Positions 43,071 to 54,900 of a DNA stretch of 64,000 nt are shown here, piece after piece. Numbering within the stretch: position 1 is the stretch's first letter; each line of letters starts with the position of its first letter. Made by a program: the position numbers and the translations under genes. The DNA comes from Eutreptiella sp. 'Long Island Sound 2002'. Lineage: Eukaryota > Euglenozoa > Euglenophyceae > Eutreptiales > Eutreptiaceae. The notes under the pieces are model-generated. The model saw only the letters and a program-made list of their open reading frames with translations, was not told the DNA's origin and did not search any database. Location of the stretch: contig OZ038399.1 of assembly GCA_964036045.1 (NCBI GenBank), forward strand, positions 28,233,216 through 28,297,215, in the 5' to 3' direction.

Positions 43071-43529
43071 ATGCCACCACTGGCTGTGCAGCATCAGATC
43101 CAAATGGAGAGAAGGGGCTCCGCGAAAGGTGGTTCAGCCCGTTCCATAGCAAATCGCGAAGAGAGCAGTGCCATTAGCACACTGAGTGTGCTGAGTGAAA
43201 CTAATCAGCTGCTGTTTCCGCATGCTCTGCGAATCGCATGGGCAATGATGTGTAGATTAGTGCTAGAGAACGCACTGCGAATTGAAACCAAACGGTGCAT
43301 TTTCCATCGAGCCCGCAGTGCCATGAGCACACTGAGTGTGCTGAGTGAAACTAATCAGCTGCTGTTTCCGCATGCTCTGCGAATCGCATGGGCAATGATG
43401 TGTAGATTAGTGCTAGAGAACGCACTGCGAATTGAAACCAAACGGTGCATTTTCCATCGAGCCCGCAGTGCCATGAGCACACTGAGTGTGCTGAGTGAAA
43501 CCAATCAGCTGTTGCGTACATATGGGTAG
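43071..43529 (+). CDS. ORF with 50-residue in-frame tandem repeats
   Basis: The ATG at 43071 opens 152 codons. A short basic lead is followed by 2.3 copies of a 50-residue unit (150 bp; starts near 43165, 43315 and 43465): STLSVLSETNQLLFPHALRI, AWAMMCRLVLENALRIE, then TKRCIFHRAR. The unit is helical and amphipathic with hydrophobic Leu/Ile positions. Copies differ by a few bases (ATTAGC/ATGAGC; actaat/accaat). It ends RTYG and TAG. No family recognised. The duplication is very recent, and the ORF could be a pseudo-exon. Confidence 0.35.
   Translation: MPPLAVQHQIQMERRGSAKGGSARSIANREESSAISTLSVLSETNQLLFPHALRIAWAMMCRLVLENALRIETKRCIFHRARSAMSTLSVLSETNQLLFPHALRIAWAMMCRLVLENALRIETKRCIFHRARSAMSTLSVLSETNQLLRTYG
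43170..43510 (+). repeat. 150-bp tandem duplication, 2.3 copies
   Basis: gcacactgagtgtgctgagt occurs at 43177, 43327 and 43477. Copies are nearly identical. Confidence 0.95.
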
Positions 43530-44287
43530 TTGGCATGACAAAATTGCCCCCCTAACCATCCACTTAACTTCGGTGCAGAGCGTGCACATGGGCTTTGCTC
43601 ATTCCGCCTTCACCCCCCTCACCCCCGCTCCCTCCCGTATCATATCGCAGTGACAGTGCAGCATCGAGTGTAGGCGAGTCGCCGGTAAAACGACAGTGCC
43701 CAGGTGTGCACACAAGAGGTTGCTGACTGGGTTCTTGGGGAGGGGGCTGGCCCAAACCAGCCTGTGCAACATTCGATCGCTTCGAACTGAAGGCAGCATG
43801 CAGCACTGGTTTGGAATGAACATTGACTGGGCCATGACCGCATAGCCTGTGTCACGGGGGCTATATGGGGAGCTAGGTATCCGTTGCTTCACAGCCCCGG
43901 TATCATATTGCAACATACACATTGCATCAGCATTCTGGATGTTTATTTTTCTGTGTCTGTCAGAGGTTCAACCAGGTCTGATACGCAGAAGAAACATGCA
44001 CTCATATCAGATTGTGGAGTGCATTGCCTCAATTTGCGCCGTCCACACCGACGGTCAACATATCCGTCATGTGTGCTCAATGTGCATACAAAAATTGATT
44101 TAGCCTCGGTGCCGAATGTGCATATCGGCTTTGCCTATTCTGCCTTCATGGTGCCCCCCCCCCTCCCTGTGGAGCTCAGCCAATTCTTCGTGTTCATCGT
44201 TGTCTGCCAAACAGGCCAACCTCCCACTCATATCATCATTTCTTCCAACCCCAGCTGTGTCTAAATGTCTGAGCCTATCTGCGACTA
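43530..44287. other. No supportable gene
   Basis: Mixed sequence. A similar phrase, 'gtgcagagcgtgcacatgggctttgctcattccgccttca', at 43575 and 'gccgaatgtgcatatcggctttgcctattctgccttcatgg' at 44110 marks a diverged duplication about 535 bp apart. Confidence 0.4.
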
Positions 44288-44530
44288 ATGCTCACATATA
44301 AGCGGGCGGCACTGTGCTTGTGTGGCTCCGTGATCTGCCGGCTCATCACCCGGAAGACCAACATGTGGCGGCACCCACTTCATGTCCCGGCATTGTCCTC
44401 CAGTGACAGCGGGACTTGGGAAGAGGGGTATAGTGGTGAGGAGGACTGCCACCACGATGAGAAAAGCACACCCACACTGGCCGTCATTAAATGGGGCTGC
44501 AATGGGGATCCAATCCCATTTCGGGTGTAA
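44288..44530 (+). CDS. Possible terminal exon, acidic C-terminus
   Basis: The frame reads AALCLCGSVICRLITRKTNM, then HVPALSSSDSGTWEEGYSGE and EDCHHDEKSTPTLAVIKWG to a stop at 44528-44530. A short hydrophobic Cys-rich segment followed by an acidic tail looks like real coding, but there is no family match or upstream partner. Confidence 0.3.
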   Translation: MLTYKRAALCLCGSVICRLITRKTNMWRHPLHVPALSSSDSGTWEEGYSGEEDCHHDEKSTPTLAVIKWGCNGDPIPFRV

Positions 44531-44620
44531 ACGGCTGCGTCAATGCACCAGTGCCCGAAGGTCTCTGATTCAGTGCATGCTATTTGTTGGGTGTCGTGTT
44601 CGTGGTGTCTCTGCTCTTTT

Positions 44621-44845
44621 TTACCGGGGAGAGAAAATTAGGAACAGGCAAGATTCGGCACAACAGAAGTGTGCCAAAGTATGCCACGGTATCTGAAGGC
44701 CCGAAGCCATTTTTCTGAGTGTCATTTTTAGCTCTCTTGGCATGCGCACTTCCATTGTGCCCAACAGCCTCCTGGAAATAGGAGCAACAATCCAAGCAAC
44801 CATCCAGAAGCCGTAAGAAAGAGCAGCAAGCAACCACAGGCCCAT
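44621..44845 (-). CDS. Small hydrophobic ORF, unknown
   Basis: A minus-strand ATG at 44845 starts a span (MGLWLLAALSYGFWMVAWIV) then a basic stretch (RMPRELKMTLRKMASGLQ) and a stop. It could be a one-pass membrane peptide or part of a spliced gene; an acceptor-like ctcctatttccag lies inside. Weak. Confidence 0.25.
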   Translation of the reverse strand: MGLWLLAALSYGFWMVAWIVAPISRRLLGTMEVRMPRELKMTLRKMASGLQIPWHTLAHFCCAESCLFLIFSPR

Positions 44846-45669
44846 ACGAAATAACAGCCAGGATTCACGGTCTGTGCTTGTTCTTGTGCCACAGTCTGGG
44901 AATTTTTAGCAAAATTTGCTGTGGTATTTAAGAAGTGGTGCCAAAATTTCCCCGCGCCAAAATTCGCCATTCCAAAGTTGCCATGTTCATAATTTCCCCT
45001 CCCTGGTACATCTGCTCCTGCTGTCTACTCTTATTGCAGCTTTGGCCAGCAGTCATATACCCAACAAGTGAGCGGTCAACTATGTCAACATCTCTGTGGG
45101 TTCATATGGGTTCGATTATACACACAGTGGTATGTACACGGGGTGTTTGTGGCTATCAATGGCTTCTTATGGCTCTCTATGGGTCCATGGGGCTCCCCTG
45201 TGGCCTTGCGCCCACCCAGCGCGTGTACCTGTGGCTTCACTTAATGCCATATGAGCAGAATCACAGTATGTAAAGGCGTTTTTCCAAAAAAGGCGAAAAA
45301 ACAGTGCTGTCAGTCCCCTCTGGGCTCTGGAGGTGCTGGGCGGACCGTGACTGGGGCCATCAAAGTTTGTTTTGTAGAACAAAAAGACACAAAACATCCT
45401 TTGCCAGCAGAGATGAAGTGCTTCCACTTCAAAGAACTTGATTGGCTGAATGGAATCATGGATTGTTGAAATTACCTTCAAGAAAATGGTTGGAGAGTTC
45501 GTGATTGATATGCCAAGGATCTGCAGACAAAATTGTTTACAGCGAAAAGAATGTTTGCTGGAGTGTACTTGACAGGTTAATGTTTGTTTGTAGAAAAGCA
45601 TGGTGGGAGTTTGCATGGTGCGACTCCCGACAGCCCTCCACCGCTCGTGAGCGGTCAATGTTGGGGACA

Positions 45670-46290
45670 TCCCTGAAATCCCTGAAATCTTTGAAATCTG
45701 TGAAATCCCTGAACTCCCGTGAAATCTCTGGAATTACTGAAATCCTTAAAATCCCAAAAATCCTTGAACTCTTTGAAATCCCTGAAATTCTTGAAATCCC
45801 TGAAATCTCTGAATCCCTAGAAACCCTGAAATCCCTCAGAGTCTTAAAGTTCCTCAAATCTTTGAAAGCCCCGAAATCTTTGAAATCCTGGAAATCGTTA
45901 AAATTCCTGAAATCTTTGAAATCTCTGAGATCCCTGAAATCTCTGAAATCCTTGAAATGGCTGAAATCTCTGAAATCTCTGAAATCTTTGAAATCACTGA
46001 AACCGCTAAAATCTCTCAAATCCCTGCAATAGCTGAAGTTACTCGATTTCCTGAAATTACCGAAAGTACCGAAATCTCTGAAATCCTTAAAACCCTGAAA
46101 TTACCGAAGTTATTGAAATCCTTAAAACTAGTGAAATTATTGAAATTCCTGAAACCCTGAATTAACCGAAATCTGTGAAATCTTTTACATCCCTGAGATC
46201 ACTGAAGCCTGTGGAATCCCTGAAATCCATGAAATACCTGACATCTTCAAAATCCCTGCAGTCCTTGAAATCCTTGAAATCCTTGTGTTG
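45670..46290. repeat. (GAAATCNCT)-type minisatellite
   Basis: Several dozen diverged 9-12-bp units such as tgaaatccctgaaatctttg. The + strand reads KSLKSLKSLK and the minus strand FRDFKDFRDF, both stop-poor at 45650-46030. There is a gradient of decay toward 46200. Confidence 0.95.
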
Positions 46291-47806
46291 TTTGGCATTG
46301 ATTGGTGCACATGGCATGTGGCGACAGCTTGGCTTCTGAGAGCGCACGTGGATGGTGGTTCGGATTGTCTTAGCGAGGGCATCCAACATCAGTTGACGGA
46401 CCATTATTTACCCCCCAACCCCTAAATCCCCACCATACGTCGTCCTGAAAGTTCAGGACGATCGCTAGTGTGTCAAGCAGGGGTCTCCAATGAGGGCCGT
46501 TCTTCTTCCACAATAATGGGACCATCAAATAATTGCAAATGGGTGTTCAATGAGGCGTCTCTCACGCCCAGGCAAGTATTAGAATGGCTGTACACCGTAG
46601 GAGGAGGGGGCGTACCCCGCCCTGGACCCCCCTCCCCCCCCCCAGACCAAAGTGACCATCGTGGGAAAAAAACGAAATCTACAAAAGGGAAAATCTGATC
46701 GGGCCGTTTTCGGTACACAAACTTTTGGGTCCCAGACCCCCCCTCCCCCCCCCTCCCCACAAGGGAGCGGTCACTCGGGTGGTGTGCCCTCCGGGCCCCC
46801 CCGTTCACGTGGACAGTTGCACCGCCGCCCGGGCCTCAGGTCCGGGAGACCCCAGGGCAGGGAAGCGCTCAGCGCGCCCTGGGGCCCCTCCAACCGCCCG
46901 CCCCGTCGCCGTGGGAGGCAGGTCCAGCCTAGAGCAGCACCACCCGTGCCAGCGCAATCAGGGAGTGCGGACCGCCCCCAGTCGTGTGAGGAGCTTGGCC
47001 ACCCCCTGCCGTTGGCAGTAGTGGGCGACCAGCGGCATGTCTGTAGACCCGGAGGTGGCGTGTCCTGACCGGCAACTCCCCCGGTGGGCTCAGCGTCAGG
47101 CTCCCCCAGCCTCCCCGCTGGGGCCTGGAGCACCAGGCGACACACTACCCCACGCGCGCGTACAGCCCCCCACGCACGCCACCACACGCACAGCGACCGG
47201 GGCACGCTGGTATCGTGCCCGGGTGGGTCACCGACGACACGCGGGACACACCCCGCACTAGCGGATCCCAGCACGGTATCCCGTGCGTCAGTAGACCAGA
47301 CCATCCTCCTCTTGGCGCCGCACACCACCTGATCACCATGGAGCAGGGTCACTAGAACGTGCGGCCGCCAAGCACCAGCCCCTCAGCGACAAGGAAGGCT
47401 GCGGACGACGGTCGCATCGCCGCAGCGCACACCTCGGGCATCGATACCTGCGACATTCCATATGCCTCCTCCCCCCTGCCCTGCGCCTGCCCCTGCCCTA
47501 GCGCCTGCCCCTACTCCCTGACCCCTGTGCCCCTCGGCCCTTACTTCAGCCTGTGACCTCGCCCCAGCCAGGCCCCTATGGCCGCCTGCCCGCCCACGAT
47601 CGCCCATAGTTCACCACGCGACAGCTAGCGAGTGCCCGGTGTTGCCCATAAGGCCCGAACAAACGACCTGCCTGCCCCCGTCGCGCACGTTGCCCGCTTG
47701 CTTGGTACCTGGTGCCCAGGCCCTGTGGAGCCCTGCTGCCCCCGCCATGTGCTCCGCCCCCTGCCACTTCCCCCCTACTCGCGCCTCTCTCAGGACCTGA
47801 TCCACC
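46291..47806. other. LINE upstream region and dispersed repeat
   Basis: 46640-46740 is copy 2 of the dispersed repeat at 10205-10330, again between C runs. 46770-47806 is GC-rich and without a convincing ORF; it probably includes the 5' untranslated region of the LINE, whose 5' end I cannot place. Confidence 0.45.
46640..46740. repeat. Dispersed repeat, copy 2
   Basis: Matches 10225-10320 (agaccaaagtg, catcgtgggaaa, gatcgggcc, cttttgggtcc) and is bounded by C tracts. Confidence 0.7.
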
Positions 47807-49800
47807 ATGGCCCCTAAGCACGCCTTTGCCGCAAAGTCCCCTGCCTAGCGCACTGCCGATATTCGCCCGGGCGAAGCGTGGCCAGCCACTGCCGTGGGCT
47901 GGAACGAGGCCGCCAGCAAGCTGCAGCTCAGCGTGGTCCACCACGAGTCGAACACACCCGTGGAGGCCTTTCACCCGGACGACAACATGTTGGGTGCCCT
48001 GTGCCTCTTCTGGGCCGTCGCAGTGGAGACTCTGCCGCCCCTGGATATCGGCACACTTCAGCAGCGTGACGTCAACTTCCACTGGGGCACGTATCAGGCG
48101 GCCATGACCGACCTCCTTGCGTACCTCGCTGCGGCCCCCTCTGATGCGCTCCACCAACTACAGCAAGCGGCGGCCGCGCATGTATCCCCATTTGGCGACA
48201 CCCTTCGGGCCTCATCCCCAGACCAATTCCTCATGCTCCTCGCTGGCGACGAGTCCCCCAAGCGACCCCTCGACCGTGTACCGCTCGTACACTGGCTGTT
48301 GACTTGGCAAGCGGCCCACCGCAAAAAAGCCCTACGCTGCCAAATTCTACCCCAGGCAGAAACCCGCCTGCCGGCCCCCTGTCCGCTATCACTCCAGCAA
48401 TGGAATGCTGAGATCTCCCGCCACAAACCGATCCTGCAGTACCCTGGGGTCCTGTCCCGCTTGGCCCTCAAGAGAGCCGAACTCTCTGGACCCCCGAGCT
48501 CTGAACCACTCTGGAAGAGGATGCTCACGCAGCCCAGCACCTTGGCCTCCGCCACCGACTTCACGTCTGAGATCGAGCGGCTGGCCTCCACCCCCGACAG
48601 TCACGCGGAGCATGTGGCCCAGTCCATCCGGGTCCTCTGCACCGACACGGCCATCCCCGACAGCGCCCTTACCACGCTCCGCTCAGTGAAGAGCGGGCGA
48701 TCACTGGCCTCTGCCGTCAAGACGGTCTGGTATGGCTGTCCAACGAACCTCCGCCCCACCTTGCAGGCCAACCTCCTCGACCTGATCGCCACAGTCGAGG
48801 ACATCCATGGTGCCTCCGCCATTGAGTCCCACCGCCTCACAGCCCTTCAATCCCTTGACCCCCTCGTGGACGCGGCTGCCACCCACCCCGGCCTGGTGTG
48901 GTCGTCCGCAGCGGCCACCCTCCTCGCCGCCCGCCCCCCGGTGGTGCCCCCGCAAGCGACGGACCTGCTACTGGCTGTCCGGGATTCCTTCTCGTTCCGT
49001 GTAGCAATCTCGGTAGCGGTCCAGGGCACCACCCGTCCGCAACAGCTGGACCAGCTGGTATCAGAGGTCCGGACCGCCCTGCAGCCCACGTCAGGCCCCG
49101 CGGCGGCGTACGCCTGGTTTGAGCGCCGCACCTCTGGACCCTTCCCGCCTTTGCCTCCCACGAGCACCCCTCCCCCCCTCCCCCCCGTGCCTCTCCCGTC
49201 GAGCGCCTTCCCCCCCCCGCCCACCGCCCCCCCCCCGCTGCCCCCCCCACAGTCTCCACAGGGTTGCTGCCCCCCTCCCTCGTGGACACACCTCAGATCA
49301 TTCGCCTCCGCGGCCTCCGGCACGTGCCTGATGCCACACAGGCTTCCAGCGCCCTCACCCACCACATCGGTGCACCGATAGCCATCCACGCTCAAGCCCT
49401 CCGCGACGGCTCACACTTCGCCTCCATTCCCAACGAACAGTTCCGGCTCCTTTTCGCCAGCGCCCCCACTCGCACCTACGTTGATCCCCACTCCCACTAC
49501 ACCATCACTCTGGACTCTCGCACAGCCGGAGGGGAGCCCTTCTTCCTCCCCGACAGCCCCGTCAAGCCGCCCCCCAAAAAGAAACTCCGGAATCAACCCA
49601 GCCGCCGCAAAGCCACCCACACCGACATCGCCCCGCCCCCCAGCCACCCCCCCCCAGGCTTCGCCACCTCCGCCAGTTCATCCACAGCCCCCGCTGCCTC
49701 CCCCCAACCTCCTAGAGCGTACAACACCCTCCCCCTCACCCGCGAAGCCCCCCACACGTCCCACCGCATTACCCCCTATCACGGCTCCCGAGTCAACTGA
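47807..49800 (+). CDS. LINE ORF1-like protein (interrupted)
   Basis: The start is an ATG at 47807 in an ideal context (tccaccATGG), reading MAPKHAFAAKSPA, then an in-frame TAG at 47846-47848, then the same frame continues RTADIRPGEAWPATAVGWNE and on to about 49150. The body is helical, Ala/Leu/Arg-rich, with no recognised RNA-binding domain. In the proline-coding C runs (about 49160-49255) the sensible frame shifts: from about 49264 the better reading is LVDTPQIIRLRGLRHVPDAT and IGAPIAIHAQALRD, ending at a TGA at 49798. A basic PPPKKKLRNQPSRRK stretch lies near the end. In LINEs this ORF usually encodes an RNA-binding particle protein. Confidence 0.55.
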
Positions 49801-51930
49801 CTCACCCTCCCGCACTGCCTCCCCCCCGGCGCCCTCCCGTCCACCTTCCTCACCCAGCTTGCACTGGATTGTGCTGTAGCCTACCCCCGCCCCCGCGAAC
49901 TCCGAAGCCTCGCGGCCACAGCCCGCTCCCTACTCCACGACCTGCCGCCTGACGCCTCCTGCCCCATCGCCATCGACCCCCCTCGCCCAGGCCCCTGCCC
50001 CACAGTGTGCTGGCAGTGTGGCACCATCACACAGCACGGCACTACCGCCTCCACCTGCCCCCTTTGCGGCAGCGAGGACCACGTCCTGTTGCCTCCGCCC
50101 AGCGATTCACCTCTGCCAGAGCACGCCGCCACTTTCGTCGCCCGCCTCACAGCCGCCCTGCCTCCCTCCGTTGCCCCGCCGAGGCCCTGCCTGCCGCCCC
50201 AGCTGCGCTACCGCGTCCTCCACGACTTCGCCCTCTGGGTCTCCCAGGCCGTCCACGTGCTCCGGGTTGATAGCCCCGACCCCGTCGTCAGCATCCCCAT
50301 CGTCGTTCAAGGGTACGTGGTATGGTTCTATGATGACTCCCCCTCCCATCTGTCCCCGTGGCCCCACCCCCAGGCCCACTATAACACGTCGCTATATGGC
50401 GTTCCTGGCCACCGCTTATGGCTGACCCCAGCCCCCCCCTTGCCCACTACAGTGGTGGCGTGGTTCTGCCCCTCTTGCGGCCGTCCCCAGCTTCCCTCCG
50501 CGGCTATCCTCGACCCTGCCCCCCTCCTCCGCCTCCCCAACGCTGTGTGCCTTCACTCCAACCCAGGCTCCTCCCACCTGACCACCAGCATCGCCCAACG
50601 CTCCTACGTCCGTCCACCCGGCTTACCACTCCTGCAAGGTGTGCCCTCAGCCCCAGTACGCCCTGGCAACCCCTGCTTTCACCCCGATCACTCCCTCCTC
50701 CTCCCCTCCCCGCCCTGGGCCCGCCACCTGCTGTCCATGGAACTCTCCCCCCTCAACTTACGCCGTCATGCTGGACTCGTGTTCCTGTCCTGGAACATTG
50801 GGGGTGTCGCATCCCATGTGGATTTCGTCGTACACACCCTCCTCGCCCTGGAGGTTGACGCCTTCGCCTTCCAGGAGGTATGGACCTTTGAGCCCCTACT
50901 CCAGGCCATGCCCACCATGTTCGCCTGCCACTCCAGCTCCGCCGAAGGCTGTGGTACAGGGTTCGTGCTTGGATGGCGCCGGTCCCTCCAGCACCCAGCC
51001 ACACCACCCCGGATCGAGCATGATGCCCCTGACTTACTCGTCTCCACCGTCCGCCACCACACCCTGGGGTTCCTCCTGCTCGCCTCAGTGCACATCCACC
51101 CCGATCTGGACTATAAATCCCGCCGTGCCGTTCTCATCAACCTCACCACCCTCGCCACCTACCTCCGAGCAGCCCTTGAGCTGGTGGGAGGCGACTTCAA
51201 CATGTCACGGACTCGTACCCGTCATCCTCTGGCAGCAGCATGCCGCGGCGATGGATGCATGCTCCGCTTTCGCCTAGCCTTCCCAGCCGACACCCCCACC
51301 CACTTCTCCAGCTCTGCGGGTGTCCCCAAGGCGACCTGCATTGACCACGTTTTCGTCAAGGGAGCGCGATCCATCACAGATGCAGATGTTCTCCCCTCGC
51401 CCACGCCCCACAAGCCCCTTCTCGTCTCAGTCGAACCCCTGGAAGGCCTGGCAGACATCCGCAGCTGGCGCATGATTCGCTGGCGCCACTCTCCCCCCGG
51501 CACCCTGCCCCGACTCGCGGCGCTGATCGACCTCCTCTGGGGCTGGCTGGCGTCTTATCCAGTAGGCCCCAAAGCGTTCCACCAGTCCCTCTGGGCTGCA
51601 GCCCGCCACCTCATCCCCCACCCCAGACCAGTTGACCACGTTCTGCGCGACCTCCGCCGCCGCTCGACTCCACGCACCGACGCAGAAATGGCCGACCTCC
51701 GAGACTTCGTGGCTGCCACCGCCGCCCGCCATGGTGTTGAACGTCCAGATGACGCTCTGCGGTCCGCCGCCATCACCGGAGCAACCAAAGGCGCCCTGTG
51801 CCGCCCCTCCAACCCGCTACCCCCCTACAGCGGGATCCAGCCAGACTTGGGCTGTGAACTCCCCACAACGGCCGCCCGTCTCCAGGAAGTACATGACCAA
51901 GCGTCGGCCACCACCAAGCACCGCGGACAC
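49801..51930 (+). CDS. LINE ORF2, part 1: zinc fingers and APE endonuclease
   Basis: The frame runs on without a break from the TGA at 49798 and has no ATG until 50739, so it may be made with ORF1 by readthrough, or from a non-AUG start. A zinc-ribbon-like pair (CWQCG... TCPLCG, 50008-50080) and a second Cys cluster (WFCPSCG, about 50461) precede the endonuclease. Endonuclease motifs: LSWNIGG (about 50786), FQEVW (about 50870), GGDFNMS (about 51189), IDHVFVKG (about 51339), PHKPLLV (about 51405). The usual Ser-Asp-His triad at the end is Thr-Pro-His here. A Trp/Arg-rich linker follows. The frame is lost near 51925-51935 in gacaccccccgacc. Confidence 0.75.
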
Positions 51931-54900
51931 CCCCCGACCTGGACTTCCTCACAGCCACCTATGATCCCGCCAAATGGGATCCATACTTCGATCCCATCGC
52001 ACACCTGCCGGCCAAACTCCTGGGCGACCTCCTGGCCGCAGGCGTAGACCCGCGGGACCGCCCGCGCCGAGGCCTCTTCAGCCGTCAGGTGGCAGAGGGG
52101 CCAGTGCTCCGCCCAGACAGGATATGGCGCTCAGTGACATCCCCAGGATCGCTGTTCGCTGGCCTCGACCAGTGCCCACAGGTGCTCCTGCACCACCTAC
52201 GCCACGGGGGAGTCCAGGGCGTTCAGCGCCACCTTCAGCTCGTCGACGCGGGTGCGGACTCCCTCTCCCTCGACTCCGTCATGATGGGCATCGACAAAAA
52301 TAAACCCTTCCCCCACCTCTTCAAGGCCCACCGCCCCGTCACACTCACGTCTCCACTCACCCGCGCCGAGTCCCGGGCCGCCCGTGACATGCTGGTCCCT
52401 TCCCTCGAGATCTCAGGCACACTTCCCCCAGACGCCTTCGCGTACCGGTCCGACATCCGCCCCGCCTTCCTCGCCCTCGCACTCCGCGCCGCCGTCTTCG
52501 CCAGCCTAGAGCGCCACGGCTCCGCCGCCATCACCGACTGGGACTCGGCGGATGCCTTTCTCCGCCAGCAGCGTGAGGACTGCACCCACTTGCACGGCAT
52601 CCTGCAGCTCCCCTGGGATTTCGGGCCCTGGGCCGTCAAATACTACGGCCGCCTACGCATCCACCCGCTGACGGCGGACGGTTTCGCCCCGCCCTACGTC
52701 ACGGAGGAAGGATGGAACCAGGGGGACAACCCGTCAGGCGACACCTACCAGGTAGGAGAGCTCGTCGTCAGTGGCAGCCTGCCGCTCACCCCAGAAGTAC
52801 AGGTGCCCCCCAGCCCAACCGGCGTCCCAGTCAGCAACCTGTCGTACTCAGACGACCGCCGCCTCGTTAGGCCTACGCTCCTCTCCCTAGTCGAGCTGAC
52901 GAGGCACTGCACCCGCGCCACCGTGGCCAAGGGGGGCCTCGTCCACATGGACAAGCTCCGCTTCTTCGCCCTCCAACTCACCGACTCCGGCCTCCACCAG
53001 ATCACGTCCAGCGTGCCGTACTACCTCACCCCGACCTCACAAGCCACCCCCCAGATCGTGGGCATCCCACTGTCCCATGCCCTCAAGCCCCCAGACGCCT
53101 ATGCCGACCTCGCCAAGCAAGTCACGCGCATGCGCCGCCGCATAGAGTCCCTCCCCACCACCACCATTCTGGCCCTACGCTCCCTGTGGGCCTTCATTCT
53201 CTCGCAGCTGGACTACATCGCCTCCGGCATGGCGATACCACCAGAGCACATAGAGGACCTCGCCATCCAGTTGCGGGCGTACTACCGCCAGGTTCTGGGG
53301 CTCCCGTGCTGGACATCCCGAGCCCTTCTCGCCCTCCCCCTCAGCTACGGCGGCCCCGGCTGCCCCCACCTGCCCCTCCGCTCAGCGTGCCTTCTTCTCC
53401 TGACGTACACCCAGGCCACCTGCTCCAGGTCCCTACTCGCGCACCGCTCTGCGCGATATCTGGCTGAGACCAGCCTCCCCGGCGGCGAGGCACGCCCCCT
53501 CCGCGCTGCAGCCCAACAACTATCGGTTGAGGTCTCCCTCCTCCCCGACCCTGCCATCAGCGCCATGCCCGTCCACAGCGATACTTCCCCATCTGTCCTG
53601 CATGCGTACCCCAGCCTGATACTCGCCACCGACGCCGCGCTCCGCCACTGTGACGGCGGCGGCGGCATCGTGTTCTTCGCCCCCGGCCGAGGTATCATTC
53701 TCAGGGCATGGTTCGGCATCCGCATGTGGGTCACCCCTGCAGGTGCTGAGTGGCTGGCCCACCTGGTTGGCCTGTACCTTCTCGGCGAGTGGTCAGGCCA
53801 CTTGACTACCGCCATGGACAGCACCTCTACCCTGCTGCGCGCCCACACGCGCTTCCCCCCGAAACTCACCATCCTGGAGCTTCTGTGGCGCCGCCTCGCC
53901 CCCACTCTCCTCCGTCTCCGCTCCCATACGGAGCTGTGGGTCCGAGCGCAGCATGACAGCCACGCCACCCACCTCCTGGCCGTCCCCAACAGAGAATCCC
54001 ATCAGTTGGCTGCCCGCGGGGCCGCTAGCCCCACCCCCTGGGCCGTACCCCTGCCCCACCTCCTCCCTGCACCCCTAGTCCTGCACTACCGCGGTGGCTT
54101 ACTCGTCGAACCGCAATTGGGCCTCGACGCAGCCTACGGCGCCGCCACCGCCACCGCCTACTTCTCTGGCCGTCGAGCTCATCTCCTCCGCCCAGACGGC
54201 ACGATATTCCAAGAGATGCTTGAAGCCGATGACGTACCGACGCGCGCCATCAAGCGCGCCCTCGCGTACCGGGTGCTCGAATGGCAGCCGCCCCCAGAGC
54301 CGAACATCCCCATGGAGTGCCACTTCTGCGGCGCCACCGAGCACCAACTCTGGCGCCACGTCCGCAGCCGGTGCCCCGCGACCTTCCTCCACCTACGCCA
54401 TGCCCAGTCCCTCCTCCTCCGAGCCGCAGCCCCCTCTCCAGCCGCCACCGTCACGGGAGACGGCGTCCTACTAGACGGTCAAGGACAACCGGTACTGGGC
54501 TGTACCTGGGACTCTCACTACACGTCGGAGGCCGCGGACATGGGCGACATCCTCACGCTGTCGGGCCTGTGGTACACCTCCCCCGACCGGGGTGGGGCCC
54601 ACCTCACTGCAGCCGCTCGTCGCCGTGCGACGAAAGACGTAGTAAGTACCTTGTCCCAGCCAGCCCTGACCCTCCTTGACCTACTGGCCCTCTGGGCTGC
54701 ACTTCCTTTTCCCCTCAGCACGCCGGCCCAGCCCCCGCCTCAGCCTCCCACGGTCTCCGTGTTGGATCACCAGAGCTACGTGCCGTGGGACTACTCCCTG
54801 GTGACAGCTTACCTGGTGCGGGGCCTGCCGTCTTGGCATGTGCGCTGTGCAGCACAGCTGAATGTGTCCCTGCCTGTAGAGCCCCAGTGGCACCTGGGTG

